Below the pieces are notes generated by a model. The model was not told the origin of the DNA, did no database searches, and saw only the letters and a program-made list of their open reading frames with translations. Shown one piece after another: positions 1 to 7,843 of a DNA stretch of 64,000 nucleotides. A program made the translations under genes and the position numbers. This DNA comes from Cupriavidus taiwanensis LMG 19424. GTDB lineage: Bacteria; Pseudomonadota; Gammaproteobacteria; Burkholderiales; Burkholderiaceae. How positions within the stretch are numbered: the stretch's first letter is position 1; each line of letters begins with the position of its first letter. Location: NCBI RefSeq assembly GCF_000069785.1, contig NC_010530.1, forward strand, positions 1 through 64,000, in the 5' to 3' direction.

Positions 1-18
1 CAAGCAATGCCGTCGCTT

Positions 19-35
19 GTGTACCTGTTTCTGCG
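19..35 (+). promoter_or_regulatory. Variant copy of a 17-bp intergenic motif upstream of repA
   Basis: This 17-mer differs at two positions from GCGTACCCGTTTCTGCG, which occurs exactly at 15687-15703, at 19831-19847 and on the minus strand at 47072-47088. It ends 53 nt before the repA start, a distance comparable with the sites before manC (82 nt) and the hydrolase gene (61 nt). A shared operator or promoter element is an inference; no known binding consensus was recognised. Confidence 0.4.
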
Positions 36-88
36 TGACAAGCTTTGCGGCTTCGAGTACAAAGGCGGGTAATCCGAAGCAAGCCACT

Positions 89-1183
89 ATGCCCATCAAA
101 CGCTCCCCGGCCGCCACGGGGGATCGGAGCGTCCTCGACCTGGACGCCGAGCCCTCCCGCATCATTGTTCCCGGCAACGAGAACAACCTGGTTCCGTCCG
201 AGAAATTCCAGCGCCTGTTCGACGAGGCACAGGCCATGGAGCGCGAAGACGCCTGGCAAAGCGGCGAGGTCGGCTTCCTCAGCCGGGCCAGCGTCCAGGT
301 CACGCTGCCGTATCGCGCGCCCAAGGGCGCGCCGCCGGTCTGGACCCGCACCAGCGGCAATATTTCGCTGATGATCCAGCCGGGCTACTTCACGCAGCAG
401 CGTTCCGAGCGCGCCGCCAACGGGCGCCAGAAGCTGGTGTCAGAGACGGTGTCGCTGGGGTACCCGTACGGCTCCTATCCGCGGCTGATGCTGGCCTGGA
501 TCGGCAAGGAGATCATGGCCAAGAAAAAGCGCGGGGAATTCACCGGAACGGTGGAAGACCGGCGCATCTCGCTTGGCAACTCGCTGTCGGAGTTCATGTA
601 CAACCTCGGCATCCCGATGGCCACAGGGGGCAAGCGCGGCACCATGACGCTGGTACGCCAGCAGATGATCCGCCTGTTCTCGGCGACGATCGCCATCGTG
701 CAGAACAAGTCGACGCCGAGCCAGAACCAGAATCCGAACCACGAGCCGCTGTCGATCGACCGTGTCGGCTACCTGCTGGCCGACCAGCTGTCGACCTGGT
801 GGGATCCGATGCAGCCGGGGCAGGGCTCGATGTTCGAGAGCTTCGTGGTGTTGTCCGAGCCGTTCTTCAACGAGCTGGTCAATCGGCCGGTGCCGGTGGA
901 CATGCGCGCGCTGAAGGCGCTCAAGCAGTCGCCGTTCGCGCTCGACGTGTATTCGTGGCTGACTTACCGGTTCTTTACGATCCAGCGCCGCACCGAGATT
1001 CCGTGGGAAGCGCTGCAGATGCAGTTCGGCACGGAAACCGAAAGCGAACGCAAGTTCCGCGCGCTGTTCCGCAAGGCCTTGAAGGACGTGCTGGTGGTCT
1101 ACCCCGGCGCCAAGGTGGACGCGGATTCGTCCAAGGCGCTGATCCTGCAGCCGTCGCGCACCAGCGTGCGCAAGCTGGGCTGA
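89..1183 (+). CDS. repA: RepA replication initiator of a secondary chromosome or megaplasmid
   Basis: This 364-residue protein resembles the RepA_C family of plasmid-encoded initiators, which bind the origin and start replication. The supporting segment is the stretch around YPYGSYPRLMLAW, followed by a SLSEFMYNLGIP-type segment and an arginine-rich block (RQQMIRLFSATI). An in-frame ATG exists at position 17, but the Met-Pro-Ile start at 89 is preferred because the residues before it (Cys- and Ser-rich) do not look like the rest of the protein. Neighbours parA and parB lie 0.7 kb downstream, the arrangement seen at origins of Cupriavidus and Ralstonia second replicons. A strong hairpin terminator follows 31 nt after the stop. 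The upstream 88 bp is cut by the window edge, so origin iterons may lie outside. Confidence 0.85.
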   Translation: MPIKRSPAATGDRSVLDLDAEPSRIIVPGNENNLVPSEKFQRLFDEAQAMEREDAWQSGEVGFLSRASVQVTLPYRAPKGAPPVWTRTSGNISLMIQPGYFTQQRSERAANGRQKLVSETVSLGYPYGSYPRLMLAWIGKEIMAKKKRGEFTGTVEDRRISLGNSLSEFMYNLGIPMATGGKRGTMTLVRQQMIRLFSATIAIVQNKSTPSQNQNPNHEPLSIDRVGYLLADQLSTWWDPMQPGQGSMFESFVVLSEPFFNELVNRPVPVDMRALKALKQSPFALDVYSWLTYRFFTIQRRTEIPWEALQMQFGTETESERKFRALFRKALKDVLVVYPGAKVDADSSKALILQPSRTSVRKLG

Positions 1184-1213
1184 ACCACGCCGCCATCGCA
1201 GCGCCCTGGACGC

Positions 1214-1246
1214 AAAAAAGGCAAGCGTGGAACGCTTGCCTTTTTT
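1214..1246. terminator. Bidirectional rho-independent terminator between repA and csp
   Basis: A perfect 15-bp stem (1214-1228 with 1232-1246) around a GGA loop begins with six A and ends with six T, so it has a U-tract on both strands. It lies between two convergent genes and can end transcription of both. Confidence 0.9.
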
Positions 1247-1294
1247 GTTGCCCGCCAATGCATCGCGGCGGGCGGGGGATCAGCCGAGGCTGGA

Positions 1295-1498
1295 TCAGGC
1301 CGGCTTGATGGCCGAAGCCTGCAGGCCCTTCGGGCCTTGCTTGACTTCAAACGTCACGCGTTGCCCGTCCTTCAGGGTCTTGAAGCCCGAGCCCTGGATT
1401 TCCGAGAAGTGCGCGAACAGGTCTGCACCACCGTCGTCCGGGGTAATAAAGCCAAAGCCCTTGGTCTCGTTGAACCACTTGACCGTACCGGTTGCCAT
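1295..1498 (-). CDS. CspA-family cold-shock protein
   Basis: A 67-residue single-domain cold-shock protein that binds single-stranded RNA or DNA as a chaperone. The RNP1-type motif KGFGFI and the RNP2-type segment DLFAHF are both present, and the length is typical of the family. The Met-Ala-Thr-Gly-Thr-Val-Lys-Trp start at 1498 is chosen over an upstream in-frame Met because a good ribosome-binding site (AAGGAA) precedes it and because all family members begin there. It is convergent with repA, and the terminator at 1214-1246 serves both. A few hundred bases of AT-richer leader lie upstream, as is common for cold-shock genes. It is probably unrelated to replicon maintenance. Confidence 0.95.
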   Translation of the reverse strand: MATGTVKWFNETKGFGFITPDDGGADLFAHFSEIQGSGFKTLKDGQRVTFEVKQGPKGLQASAIKPA

Positions 1499-1873
1499 AG
1501 GAATTTCCTTTTCGAAGCAAGTTCTTGTACACAACGCAAACAACCGTTCAAGCACGTTGAGTTCTCGTAGATACCGAACGGAAGCCGACGAGGTGACACG
1601 ACTTGACTCGACTGTAGCGGCATCATAACCACTTTGGATTACGGTGTCATGTGCGGCGTAATGCGCACTACAGATACTTTAGGCACATTCCGGTCCGATT
1701 TTCAAGCAATTTTACCGACTTGACGGTTTTCCGCGGCTCGAGGGCCCTTCATGCCCTCAGCGTCTGGAAACACAAATTTTGTTAAATTGGAAAACGGTTG
1801 ATGCGTCACCTCGTTTTGGCTACAGTTGCGCCTTAAGAATCAACTGCGCTTTCAGCGCTGAAAGAGAGGTCGC
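1499..1873. other. Intergenic region between divergent csp and parA
   Basis: About 375 bp without a gene, AT-richer than its surroundings, especially 1765-1800. It should hold the csp leader and promoter and the parAB promoter. At its right end is the 16-bp parS-like palindrome (1849-1864), partly overlapping the parA ribosome-binding site. No convincing DnaA boxes or iteron arrays were seen by eye, so its role in origin function is open. Confidence 0.5.
1849..1864. promoter_or_regulatory. parS-like palindrome, copy 1
   Basis: CTTTCAGCGCTGAAAG is a perfect 16-bp palindrome ending 9 nt before the parA GTG start, so it touches the ribosome-binding region (AGAGAGG). Its central 14 bases TTTCAGCGCTGAAA recur at 2700-2713 inside parB. 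Sixteen-base palindromes of this kind near parAB are typical parS centromere sites to which ParB binds; the location also suggests autoregulation of the operon. Assignment as parS is an inference from position and symmetry. Confidence 0.7.
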
Positions 1874-2533
1874 GTGCCAGCCAAAATCATCACGGTCTTT
1901 AATCAGAAAGGCGGTTGCGGCAAGACGACGGTCAGCATGCATCTTGCCGGCACGCTGGGATTGCGCGGAGCCCGTTCGATGCTGGTCGACATGGACGAAC
2001 AAGGCACCGCCACCCGCTGGGCGGCCCAGGCCAGCGACGAGCGGCCATTTCCGGCCTCGGTGATCGGGCTGGCGCCGTCTGGTGGCGCCATGCACCGGGA
2101 GGTCCGCAAGTTTGTCCAGGATTATGACTACATCGTCGTGGACTGCCCGCCGGCAGTCCATTCGGCGGCGCCGTCCAGCGCGTTGCTGATTTCCGATCTC
2201 GCCATCATTCCCGTCGTTCCGTCGCCGCCGGACCTGTGGGCCGCGGTAGCCGCGAAAACGCTGGCCCAGCACGCGCAGGTACAGAACGAATCGCTGCTGA
2301 TCCGGGTGATGGCCAATATGGTCCAGCGCCGGGTGTCGATCGCGCGCCAGGCAATTGAAATTCTTGGCGACGATGGCGACGTTCCGCTGCTGAACTCGAT
2401 GATCGGGTCGCGCTCGGCATTCCGCGAATGCCAGGCAATCGGCTGCACCGTCCACGGCGTGGCCGGGGCGCGCGAGGCGGTGCAAGAGGTCGACATGATG
2501 GTCGATGAAGTGTTGTCTTTGATTGAGCAATAG
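1874..2533 (+). CDS. parA: ParA partition ATPase
   Basis: A 219-residue ParA/Soj-type Walker ATPase that moves or positions the replicon together with ParB. The deviant Walker A motif KGGCGKTT sits at about residues 12-19, VDMDEQG follows near residue 38, and YIVVDCPP marks the Walker B strand. The short length and absence of an N-terminal helix-turn-helix match small type Ib ParA proteins. The start is GTG at 1874, supported by the upstream AGAGAGG and by the MPAKIITVFNQ beginning typical of the family. The parB start follows after two bases, so the two genes form an operon. The parS-like palindrome at 1849-1864 lies directly in front and may let ParB repress the operon. Confidence 0.95.
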   Translation: MPAKIITVFNQKGGCGKTTVSMHLAGTLGLRGARSMLVDMDEQGTATRWAAQASDERPFPASVIGLAPSGGAMHREVRKFVQDYDYIVVDCPPAVHSAAPSSALLISDLAIIPVVPSPPDLWAAVAAKTLAQHAQVQNESLLIRVMANMVQRRVSIARQAIEILGDDGDVPLLNSMIGSRSAFRECQAIGCTVHGVAGAREAVQEVDMMVDEVLSLIEQ

Positions 2534-2535
2534 GC

Positions 2536-3552
2536 ATGGTTACCAAACTAAAAAGCCTGAAAGCCGGCATGCTCGCCGGCATGGCGGCCGAAAAGAGCCG
2601 GAACGATACGATGGATCGCTTCGCGCGGGCGGAGGCGGCCATTTCCCGGCATCCCAACGGCTTGCTGCAGGGCAGGGGGGCTGTCGAAGCGCCGCTCAGT
2701 TTCAGCGCTGAAAGTCACGACGACAGCGCCGCGGGCCGGCAATTGATCCGAATCCCGCTGGCGCAGCTGCATGACAACCCGCTGAATGCGCGCCGCATCT
2801 ACGATCCTGCCGTGGTGCAGGAGCGCGCCGCGTCGATCGCCACGCACGGGCAGAAGACGCCGGGCCTGGCCGCACCGGACCCGCAACGCCCTGGCCACTA
2901 CATCCTGATCGACGGTCATTACCGCAAGCGAGCCCTGGCCTCCGCCGGCAAGCTCGACATGGAATGCTTCGTCGAGAACGACCTGAGCGACCTGGACTTC
3001 TACCGGCTGTCGTTCATGCTGAACGAGCAGCGCTCGGACCAGTCCGCGCTCGACAATGCAATTGCCTGGCGCCAGCTGCTGGACGAAGGCAAGGTCCAGA
3101 AGGAAGAGGAGATCTGCGAACTGACCGGCATTTCGGCGGGTACGGTGAACAAGACGCTCGCGTTGCTGCGACTGCCGGAGTCGGTGCTGGCCGTGATGCG
3201 CGAATGCCCGAGCGCCATCGGCATTGCCGCGGGCTACGAACTGACGCTGTACTTCAAGCTGGCAGGTGAAGAGCGGACCCGCGAGCTGGCCGGACGGATC
3301 ATCCACGACGGGCTGTCCAGCCGGGAAGTCGAGGCGATCCGCAAGCAGGCGCAGGAGGGCAAGGCCCGCAAGGTCAAGGAGATCAGCCGCCAGTACAAGA
3401 TCCGTACCGACAGCGGCCAGTTGCTGGGCACGATCAAGGAATGGGATTCGGGGCGGGTGATGCTTGACGTGCAACTGAGCGACCGCAGTGCGCGCGAGGC
3501 ACTGGTTGAAGCCTTGAAGTCTCGCTTCGGACTTGACAAGACCCTGCTCTGA
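2536..3552 (+). CDS. parB: ParB centromere-binding protein
   Basis: A 338-residue ParB/Spo0J-family protein. The N-terminal ParB domain shows GQKTPGLAAP and the nuclease-like box GHYRKRAL near residues 115-137. A central helix-turn-helix (ICELTGISAGTVNKTLALL, about 194-212) should bind parS. The gene starts two bases after the parA stop. A second parS-like palindrome lies within its own coding sequence at 2699-2714, encoding part of LSFSAES, an unusual place for a binding site. A strong hairpin terminator follows at 3621-3650. Its role is to load on the centromere and stimulate ParA. Confidence 0.95.
   Translation: MVTKLKSLKAGMLAGMAAEKSRNDTMDRFARAEAAISRHPNGLLQGRGAVEAPLSFSAESHDDSAAGRQLIRIPLAQLHDNPLNARRIYDPAVVQERAASIATHGQKTPGLAAPDPQRPGHYILIDGHYRKRALASAGKLDMECFVENDLSDLDFYRLSFMLNEQRSDQSALDNAIAWRQLLDEGKVQKEEEICELTGISAGTVNKTLALLRLPESVLAVMRECPSAIGIAAGYELTLYFKLAGEERTRELAGRIIHDGLSSREVEAIRKQAQEGKARKVKEISRQYKIRTDSGQLLGTIKEWDSGRVMLDVQLSDRSAREALVEALKSRFGLDKTLL
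2699..2714. promoter_or_regulatory. parS-like palindrome, copy 2, inside parB
   Basis: GTTTCAGCGCTGAAAG shares the 14-base palindromic core TTTCAGCGCTGAAA with copy 1 at 1849-1864. It lies in frame within the parB N-terminal region. The repeated exact core only 850 bp apart, flanking parA, supports a ParB-binding cluster. Confidence 0.65.
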
Positions 3553-3620
3553 AACGGGCGGCGGCGGGTTCGCCGCAGCGCTGACACGGGTGCTGTCCCG
3601 CCGGGCGGGACATGTATGTG

Positions 3621-3650
3621 GGGGGGCAGTGGTGACACTGCCCCCCATTT
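3621..3650. terminator. Terminator after parB, shared with the convergent recombinase-like gene
   Basis: An 11-bp perfect stem, GGGGGGCAGTG (3621-3631) pairing with 3636-3646 around a GTGA loop, is followed by ATTTTATTTATT. It lies between two convergent genes. The opposite strand lacks a clear U-tract, so the plus direction is better supported. Confidence 0.85.
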
Positions 3651-3657
3651 TATTTAT

Positions 3658-5250
3658 TCAGGCCATCAGGTCACGCGGCGAACGTGCCGCAAATGCCGGA
3701 TCACAGCGCTTGCGGTAGCGCTCCAGCGTGGCGGCAAGCAAGGCGTGCAGGCCGCGCACCGAATAGCCGGCGAGAGGCTGTGCCGCGCGCTTGCGGCGGG
3801 CGCGCCCGGTGGGCGGCGCCGTCGCCGGGCCGATCAGGCAGGCGTCTTCCATGCCGGGCCCGTCCCATTGCAGCTGGCGGTCTTGCCAGTGGCGCGCCAG
3901 TGCGGACTGCGTCGCGGGCGCGAGGGTGTCCCCGGGGCGGGTCCCGACCACGCCACGCTGGGGCGTAGCGGATTCGATGGTGCTGCCATCGACGGCGCCA
4001 GTTGATGCCAGCGATCGCAACGTCGCCGATGACAGCTGGTCCAGGCGGAGTCCTCGCTCGCGCAACAGCAGGATGGCGGCGTGCGCGGCGCGGTAGCGCT
4101 GACCGTCGCTGGCTTCGGCCTGTGCCGCCAGCCATGACAGGAAGGCGGCGAGGCTGTCGTCAGGCAGCGGCGCGCGAACGGGCAGTGCAGCCGTTGCCGG
4201 CGTCATGGCCCGTTCCGCGCCTGTCGGCGCCGGCCAGCGCGCCGCGCACGGATAGCCGTTATCGTGCATCCAGCGGAACAAGGCAGCCAGCACGCGCAGG
4301 CTGTGCCGCTGGCTGGCCGGGCTCAGCGCGCCGGTCAGCGGCCGCCACGCGGCCTGGTGCCGCGGCGCGCGCGGCCCGCACCAGCGGCTGGCGGGTTCGG
4401 GGCTGGCCAGGAATGCCAGATAGGCCTGGCGGTCGTCCAGATCCAGTTGCAACAGCCCTTTGTTGCGCTCGAGCGCCGCCCACAGCAGCAAACGCTCCGC
4501 CTCCTTGCGATACGCGGCGAAGGTGCTGCCCCGGCCGGCGGCCGCATCGCGCAGCCACGCCCTGACCACCGTCACGCCAAGGCTGTACGGGCAGGCGCCG
4601 CCTGTACCGGCGGACGGCGCCTCGGTCAGCCACTCGAGCGGCAACGGCTGGCGCAGGCCCGGACTGAGCGCAGCCGGTTGCAGCGGCGCGCGGTTGCCGA
4701 CGTGCGCTTGCAGCAGCGGCGCGCCGTCCGCGCCCTTGAAGACCGTGCGATGCTCGCCGAGCCAGCGGTTGATGGCCGTGCCGGCGAGCGCACCGATGCG
4801 CGGCACCGTGCGCCACCAGGCGGTACCGCGCTGGTTCGCCAGATCCAATAGAGACTTAAGCGTCACAATACCCGCATTGCGCAGGCGTCGCGCCAGGGCG
4901 GGCGCAAACCATAATTCCACACTGTGCTGGTGCTGGGGTGCCGCCGTGCCAAGCCGTTCCAGTTCGCCGAGCGCATCGACCCGGCGGTCCATGCCCCGGT
5001 TGGATCGTCCCGGGCCGGCCAGCAACAGGTCGGCCAGGTCGGCGCGCCCGTGCAGGTGCGCCAGCTGGACCATGCGGTCGCGCAACGCCAGCAGGATGCG
5101 CAGCGCCGACTCCGCCCCGGCGTCGTCGTCGTCCGTGTCGTCCGCAAGGTAGCGGGGGACCACCATGGCGGCGGGCATGCCCTGGACATAGGCACGCACG
5201 GCGGCGAACTCGCTTCGGGTCAGGCTGACAGAGGGCGCGGCAGGAATCAT
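3658..5250 (-). CDS. Degenerate tyrosine-recombinase-like protein next to parAB
   Basis: A 530-residue protein with the layout of a phage-type integrase. Residues about 50-150 resemble the N-terminal extension found in beta-proteobacterial integrases (possibly DUF3701). A SAM-like core-binding region follows around FAAYRKEAERLLLWA (about 240-255) and LFRWMHDNGYP. A catalytic-domain-like C-terminus has LRERGLRLDQLSS, where the first catalytic Arg is plausible. The expected HxxR box appears instead as SVRGLHALL, that is with Arg and His exchanged, and no Tyr nucleophile is visible in the last 35 residues. It is therefore probably inactive as a recombinase and may bind DNA only. The position beside the partition locus suggests a role in replicon maintenance, an inference. 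Confidence 0.7.
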   Translation of the reverse strand: MIPAAPSVSLTRSEFAAVRAYVQGMPAAMVVPRYLADDTDDDDAGAESALRILLALRDRMVQLAHLHGRADLADLLLAGPGRSNRGMDRRVDALGELERLGTAAPQHQHSVELWFAPALARRLRNAGIVTLKSLLDLANQRGTAWWRTVPRIGALAGTAINRWLGEHRTVFKGADGAPLLQAHVGNRAPLQPAALSPGLRQPLPLEWLTEAPSAGTGGACPYSLGVTVVRAWLRDAAAGRGSTFAAYRKEAERLLLWAALERNKGLLQLDLDDRQAYLAFLASPEPASRWCGPRAPRHQAAWRPLTGALSPASQRHSLRVLAALFRWMHDNGYPCAARWPAPTGAERAMTPATAALPVRAPLPDDSLAAFLSWLAAQAEASDGQRYRAAHAAILLLRERGLRLDQLSSATLRSLASTGAVDGSTIESATPQRGVVGTRPGDTLAPATQSALARHWQDRQLQWDGPGMEDACLIGPATAPPTGRARRKRAAQPLAGYSVRGLHALLAATLERYRKRCDPAFAARSPRDLMA

Positions 5251-5779
5251 CGGCAGCTTGCGCAGTATGGCTAACTTATTGATTTATAAGGCACTCGGAC
5301 CGAGACGGAAATGGTCCGGCCCCAAATGCATAGCAAAATGCAATGCCGATAATTCTATGCGCGATGGCGCCGGATGCACAGTGCCTCCCGTACGCAACGA
5401 CCCGTATGCTGCAATCAGCCGGCATGCGCCGGATCAAACCGGACCGCAAGGCGCCGGTTGGGGATTACCCGCTGCAGCGCACCATCACCTTGCATTCGCC
5501 GGGCGCGTTTCATATGCTGCAGCTCAGGAGTTATAAATACTTAGATCAGACTTCAGCCGAATCTAAGGCTCTTGCAACATAAGCGTTTCACACGCACACC
5601 GGGGCGATCCGGTATCTCCAGGGCAAGGACGACCTGCGGCCAGACGGGTAGGCTGTAGGGCGGCCCCGGAGCACTGGCGGATCGTATGGAGGTGCAACCG
5701 CAGGATAGCGGGGCACGTCCGACAAGCAAGCACGGATTTTCGCGGGGTCCATGCTTGCCGCAATAATAAGAGAGCGGCC
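5251..5779. other. Intergenic region without a supported gene
   Basis: About 530 bp between two divergent genes. It is AT-richer at 5255-5350 and 5505-5585 and should contain both promoters. Short reading frames here have no recognisable domain or good ribosome-binding site, and no terminator or repeat was identified. Confidence 0.5.
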
Positions 5780-6625
5780 ATGGCCACCATCCTCTTGATT
5801 GAGCCTCATCCCCTCCTGCGCTTGGGACTGCGCCACCTGCTGGCCCAGGCAAACCTCGAGGGCGACCTGCTAGACATCGATCCCCTGGCGCCCATCGACG
5901 CCGACCTCTGGCTCAACGATGCAGACCTGATGGTCTTCGGACTGCCGGCCGACCCGGCCAGCGGCTGGTCCATGCTCGAGCAGGTGTGTCAGCGGCTGCG
6001 ACCACAGCGGGTGCTGGTCCTCAGCGAGCAGGCGATGCCGGCGCTGCCGGAGGGCGGACTGCCCGAGCCGGTGCGTGGCTGCGTGCCGAAGCACTGCAGC
6101 GCGGATGCGTTGGATGCGGCGGTGCGGCTGGTGCTGGCCGGCGGCGAGTGCTTCCCGGCGTGGAACCAGCCGGTGCCGGGCCGGCTGGCCGGCACGGATG
6201 CGGCACCGGCGCGTGCGCTGGCGCCCGCGCCGGCGGGCGATGCCCGGGTGGTGGCGCTGCGCCCCGTGGACGATGCCAGCCACGACAGCGCGGCGCCGGT
6301 GGTGCAACGCCAGTTCGCTGCACACGCCACCGCGTATGAAACGCCATCGGCCGGCGCACACCTGCTGAACATCACCGAGCGCCAGTACGAGGTGCTGGCA
6401 TTGCTGGCGCGGGGCTATCCGATCAAGACCGTCAGCCGCATGCTGAATATCTCGATCGCCACCGCGAAGACGCATGCCTGCACGCTGTATCAGCGTCTGC
6501 ACGTGCGCAACAAGGGTGAAGCGGTCTACGTGGCCCTGCAAAAGGGCGCCACGCTCAACTGGGCGGGTCCGGACCCGGCTGCGCCGCCGGCGCGTGTGCC
6601 GGCGCCCGTGGGCCAGGCAGCCTGA
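5780..6625 (+). CDS. LuxR-type regulator with a phosphorylation-defective receiver
   Basis: A 281-residue two-domain regulator. The N-terminal 125 residues follow a response-regulator receiver fold (ILLIEPHPLLRLGL at the start, Lys104 in GCVPKH), but the phosphoacceptor position in DLMVFGLP is Gly54 instead of Asp. A loose linker follows to about residue 195. A LuxR/NarL helix-turn-helix occupies about 198-255 (TERQYEVLALLARGYPIKTV through VRNKGEAVY). A close paralogue lies at 44633-45613 at the other end of the polysaccharide locus and has the same Gly. This suggests phosphorylation-independent control of the locus, perhaps through protein or ligand binding. No histidine kinase gene is nearby. 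DNA-binding function is well supported; the target is inferred. Confidence 0.85.
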   Translation: MATILLIEPHPLLRLGLRHLLAQANLEGDLLDIDPLAPIDADLWLNDADLMVFGLPADPASGWSMLEQVCQRLRPQRVLVLSEQAMPALPEGGLPEPVRGCVPKHCSADALDAAVRLVLAGGECFPAWNQPVPGRLAGTDAAPARALAPAPAGDARVVALRPVDDASHDSAAPVVQRQFAAHATAYETPSAGAHLLNITERQYEVLALLARGYPIKTVSRMLNISIATAKTHACTLYQRLHVRNKGEAVYVALQKGATLNWAGPDPAAPPARVPAPVGQAA

Positions 6626-6890
6626 GCTGGCCGATCCGGCCACCTGTGCGAGCGCTCCACACCATGGCGCTCCACACCATGGCGCAGCACCTCATCCTTC
6701 TGCCGCGCGGGGCTCCGCCAAAAGCATGAGGCAGGGGGGACAGCGGCTTGCTACCTTCTGGGAGAAGGCATCCGCACGGAGCGACACCGGCGGGTTGGTG
6801 CTGGCGCGATGCCTCCCTGCCGGGCCACAACGCCCGGACCGACCGCGCGGCCACTGCCATGGCTGCCCGGGTTGCCGCCGGACCGAGTCA

Positions 6891-7433
6891 ATGCCGACCT
6901 ACCTGATCGCGAGCAATGAAATGATGTGCCGGGTCCTCGCACGGCGACTGCATGCGCTGGACCTGCCCAGGCCGATTACCTGGCGCACGCCGCAATGGCT
7001 GCAGATTCCGGCGCGCGCGCCGCAGTCTGCTGGGCCGGCGCAGGCCGCAAGGCACGACCCTCGCGCTGTCTCGGGCCACGCGTCAGCGCGCGCCGCCGCG
7101 TCGCCGCCGGATCCCGCGGACATGGCCGTCATCGATTGCAGCGGCCTGGACGGCGATCCGCGCGCATGGCTGGACCAACTGCACGCGCGCCTGGCGCCGC
7201 GGCGCTGGCTGGTGTTGTCGGATCGCCTCGATCCCGCGTTGATCCTGCATGCCGCGCTGCTCGGCGCCAGCGGCTGCCTGGCCTTGCCCGCGGCGGCGGA
7301 CCTGGTCTGCGCGGCCACCGCGCTGGTGTGGGCAGGCGGCCAGTGTTTTCCGCGCATGGCGCTGTCGCTCGGCGAGGCGCGTGTGCCCGCGCCCTCCCTC
7401 CTTTGTGCGACCCGTCCTACAACCACCGGATGA
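6891..7433 (+). CDS. Stand-alone receiver-like protein, no output domain
   Basis: A 180-residue protein with no HTH. Its second half (MAVIDCSGL, RRWLVLSD, LLGASGCLALP, WAGGQCFPRMALSL) follows the order of the receiver segments in the upstream LuxR gene, including the GGxCFP motif shared with GGECFP there. Here Asp82 occupies the phosphoacceptor position that is Gly in the neighbour, but the conserved Lys after the fifth strand is missing. The ATG at 6891 is chosen because homology to the receiver begins there (YLIASNE); the ribosome-binding site is weak. It could be a partial duplicate of the neighbour acting as a partner or antagonist of it. The function is not established. Confidence 0.55.
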   Translation: MPTYLIASNEMMCRVLARRLHALDLPRPITWRTPQWLQIPARAPQSAGPAQAARHDPRAVSGHASARAAASPPDPADMAVIDCSGLDGDPRAWLDQLHARLAPRRWLVLSDRLDPALILHAALLGASGCLALPAAADLVCAATALVWAGGQCFPRMALSLGEARVPAPSLLCATRPTTTG

Positions 7434-7528
7434 GGGCGCAATGTTCCTGATGGCCTATGCTTGATTCGCCCGGAGGCAGAAGCTGGCCCTCATTTGCAGG
7501 CTGGCCGTCCCGGGGAGAAGGGGGTCGT

Positions 7529-7843
7529 ATGGAGTCCGGACTGGAGTTCCTCGTCGTGCGCGGCTTTGCGGTGCGCGAGGGCCGGGGAAAGTGGGCGTGC
7601 TGCTTCGAGATCAGGCTTGCCGCCCATCATGAGGAAGGTTGCGGCGCGGATGGCGCTGCCGGCAGCGATGAGCCGCTGCTGTACCGGGGAGAACTGCACG
7701 GGCGCCAGTTCGATTGCGAGCTGGCCGCCGCCGATGCCGCGCGCGCGGCCGGCGAGCGCGAAGCCTTGCTGCGCGTGGAGAGCCTCAAGGCGCTGATCAT
7801 CGCGCAGCATCGGCACCGCGTGCCGCCGTCGCTGGTGACCTGA
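7529..7843 (+). CDS. Small protein of unknown function
   Basis: A 104-residue protein that I do not recognise. The start at 7529 (MESGLEFLVV) is preferred over an earlier Met because a clear purine-rich site (GAGAAGGGGG) precedes it. The protein has no signal peptide or membrane segment and is rich in Ala, Glu and Arg, with a helical C-terminal half. It lies 95 bp after the receiver-like gene in the same orientation and may be co-transcribed. The possibility of a spurious frame in GC-rich DNA remains. Confidence 0.5.
   Translation: MESGLEFLVVRGFAVREGRGKWACCFEIRLAAHHEEGCGADGAAGSDEPLLYRGELHGRQFDCELAAADAARAAGEREALLRVESLKALIIAQHRHRVPPSLVT

Noticed and set aside
1499..1848. Iterons or DnaA boxes of the replication origin
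   Set aside because: No repeated 15-20-mers or TTATCCACA-like boxes were found by eye; the origin may lie to the left of the window.
5343..5582. 79-codon plus-strand frame upstream of the left regulator
   Set aside because: No ribosome-binding site, signal peptide or family feature; more likely promoter DNA.
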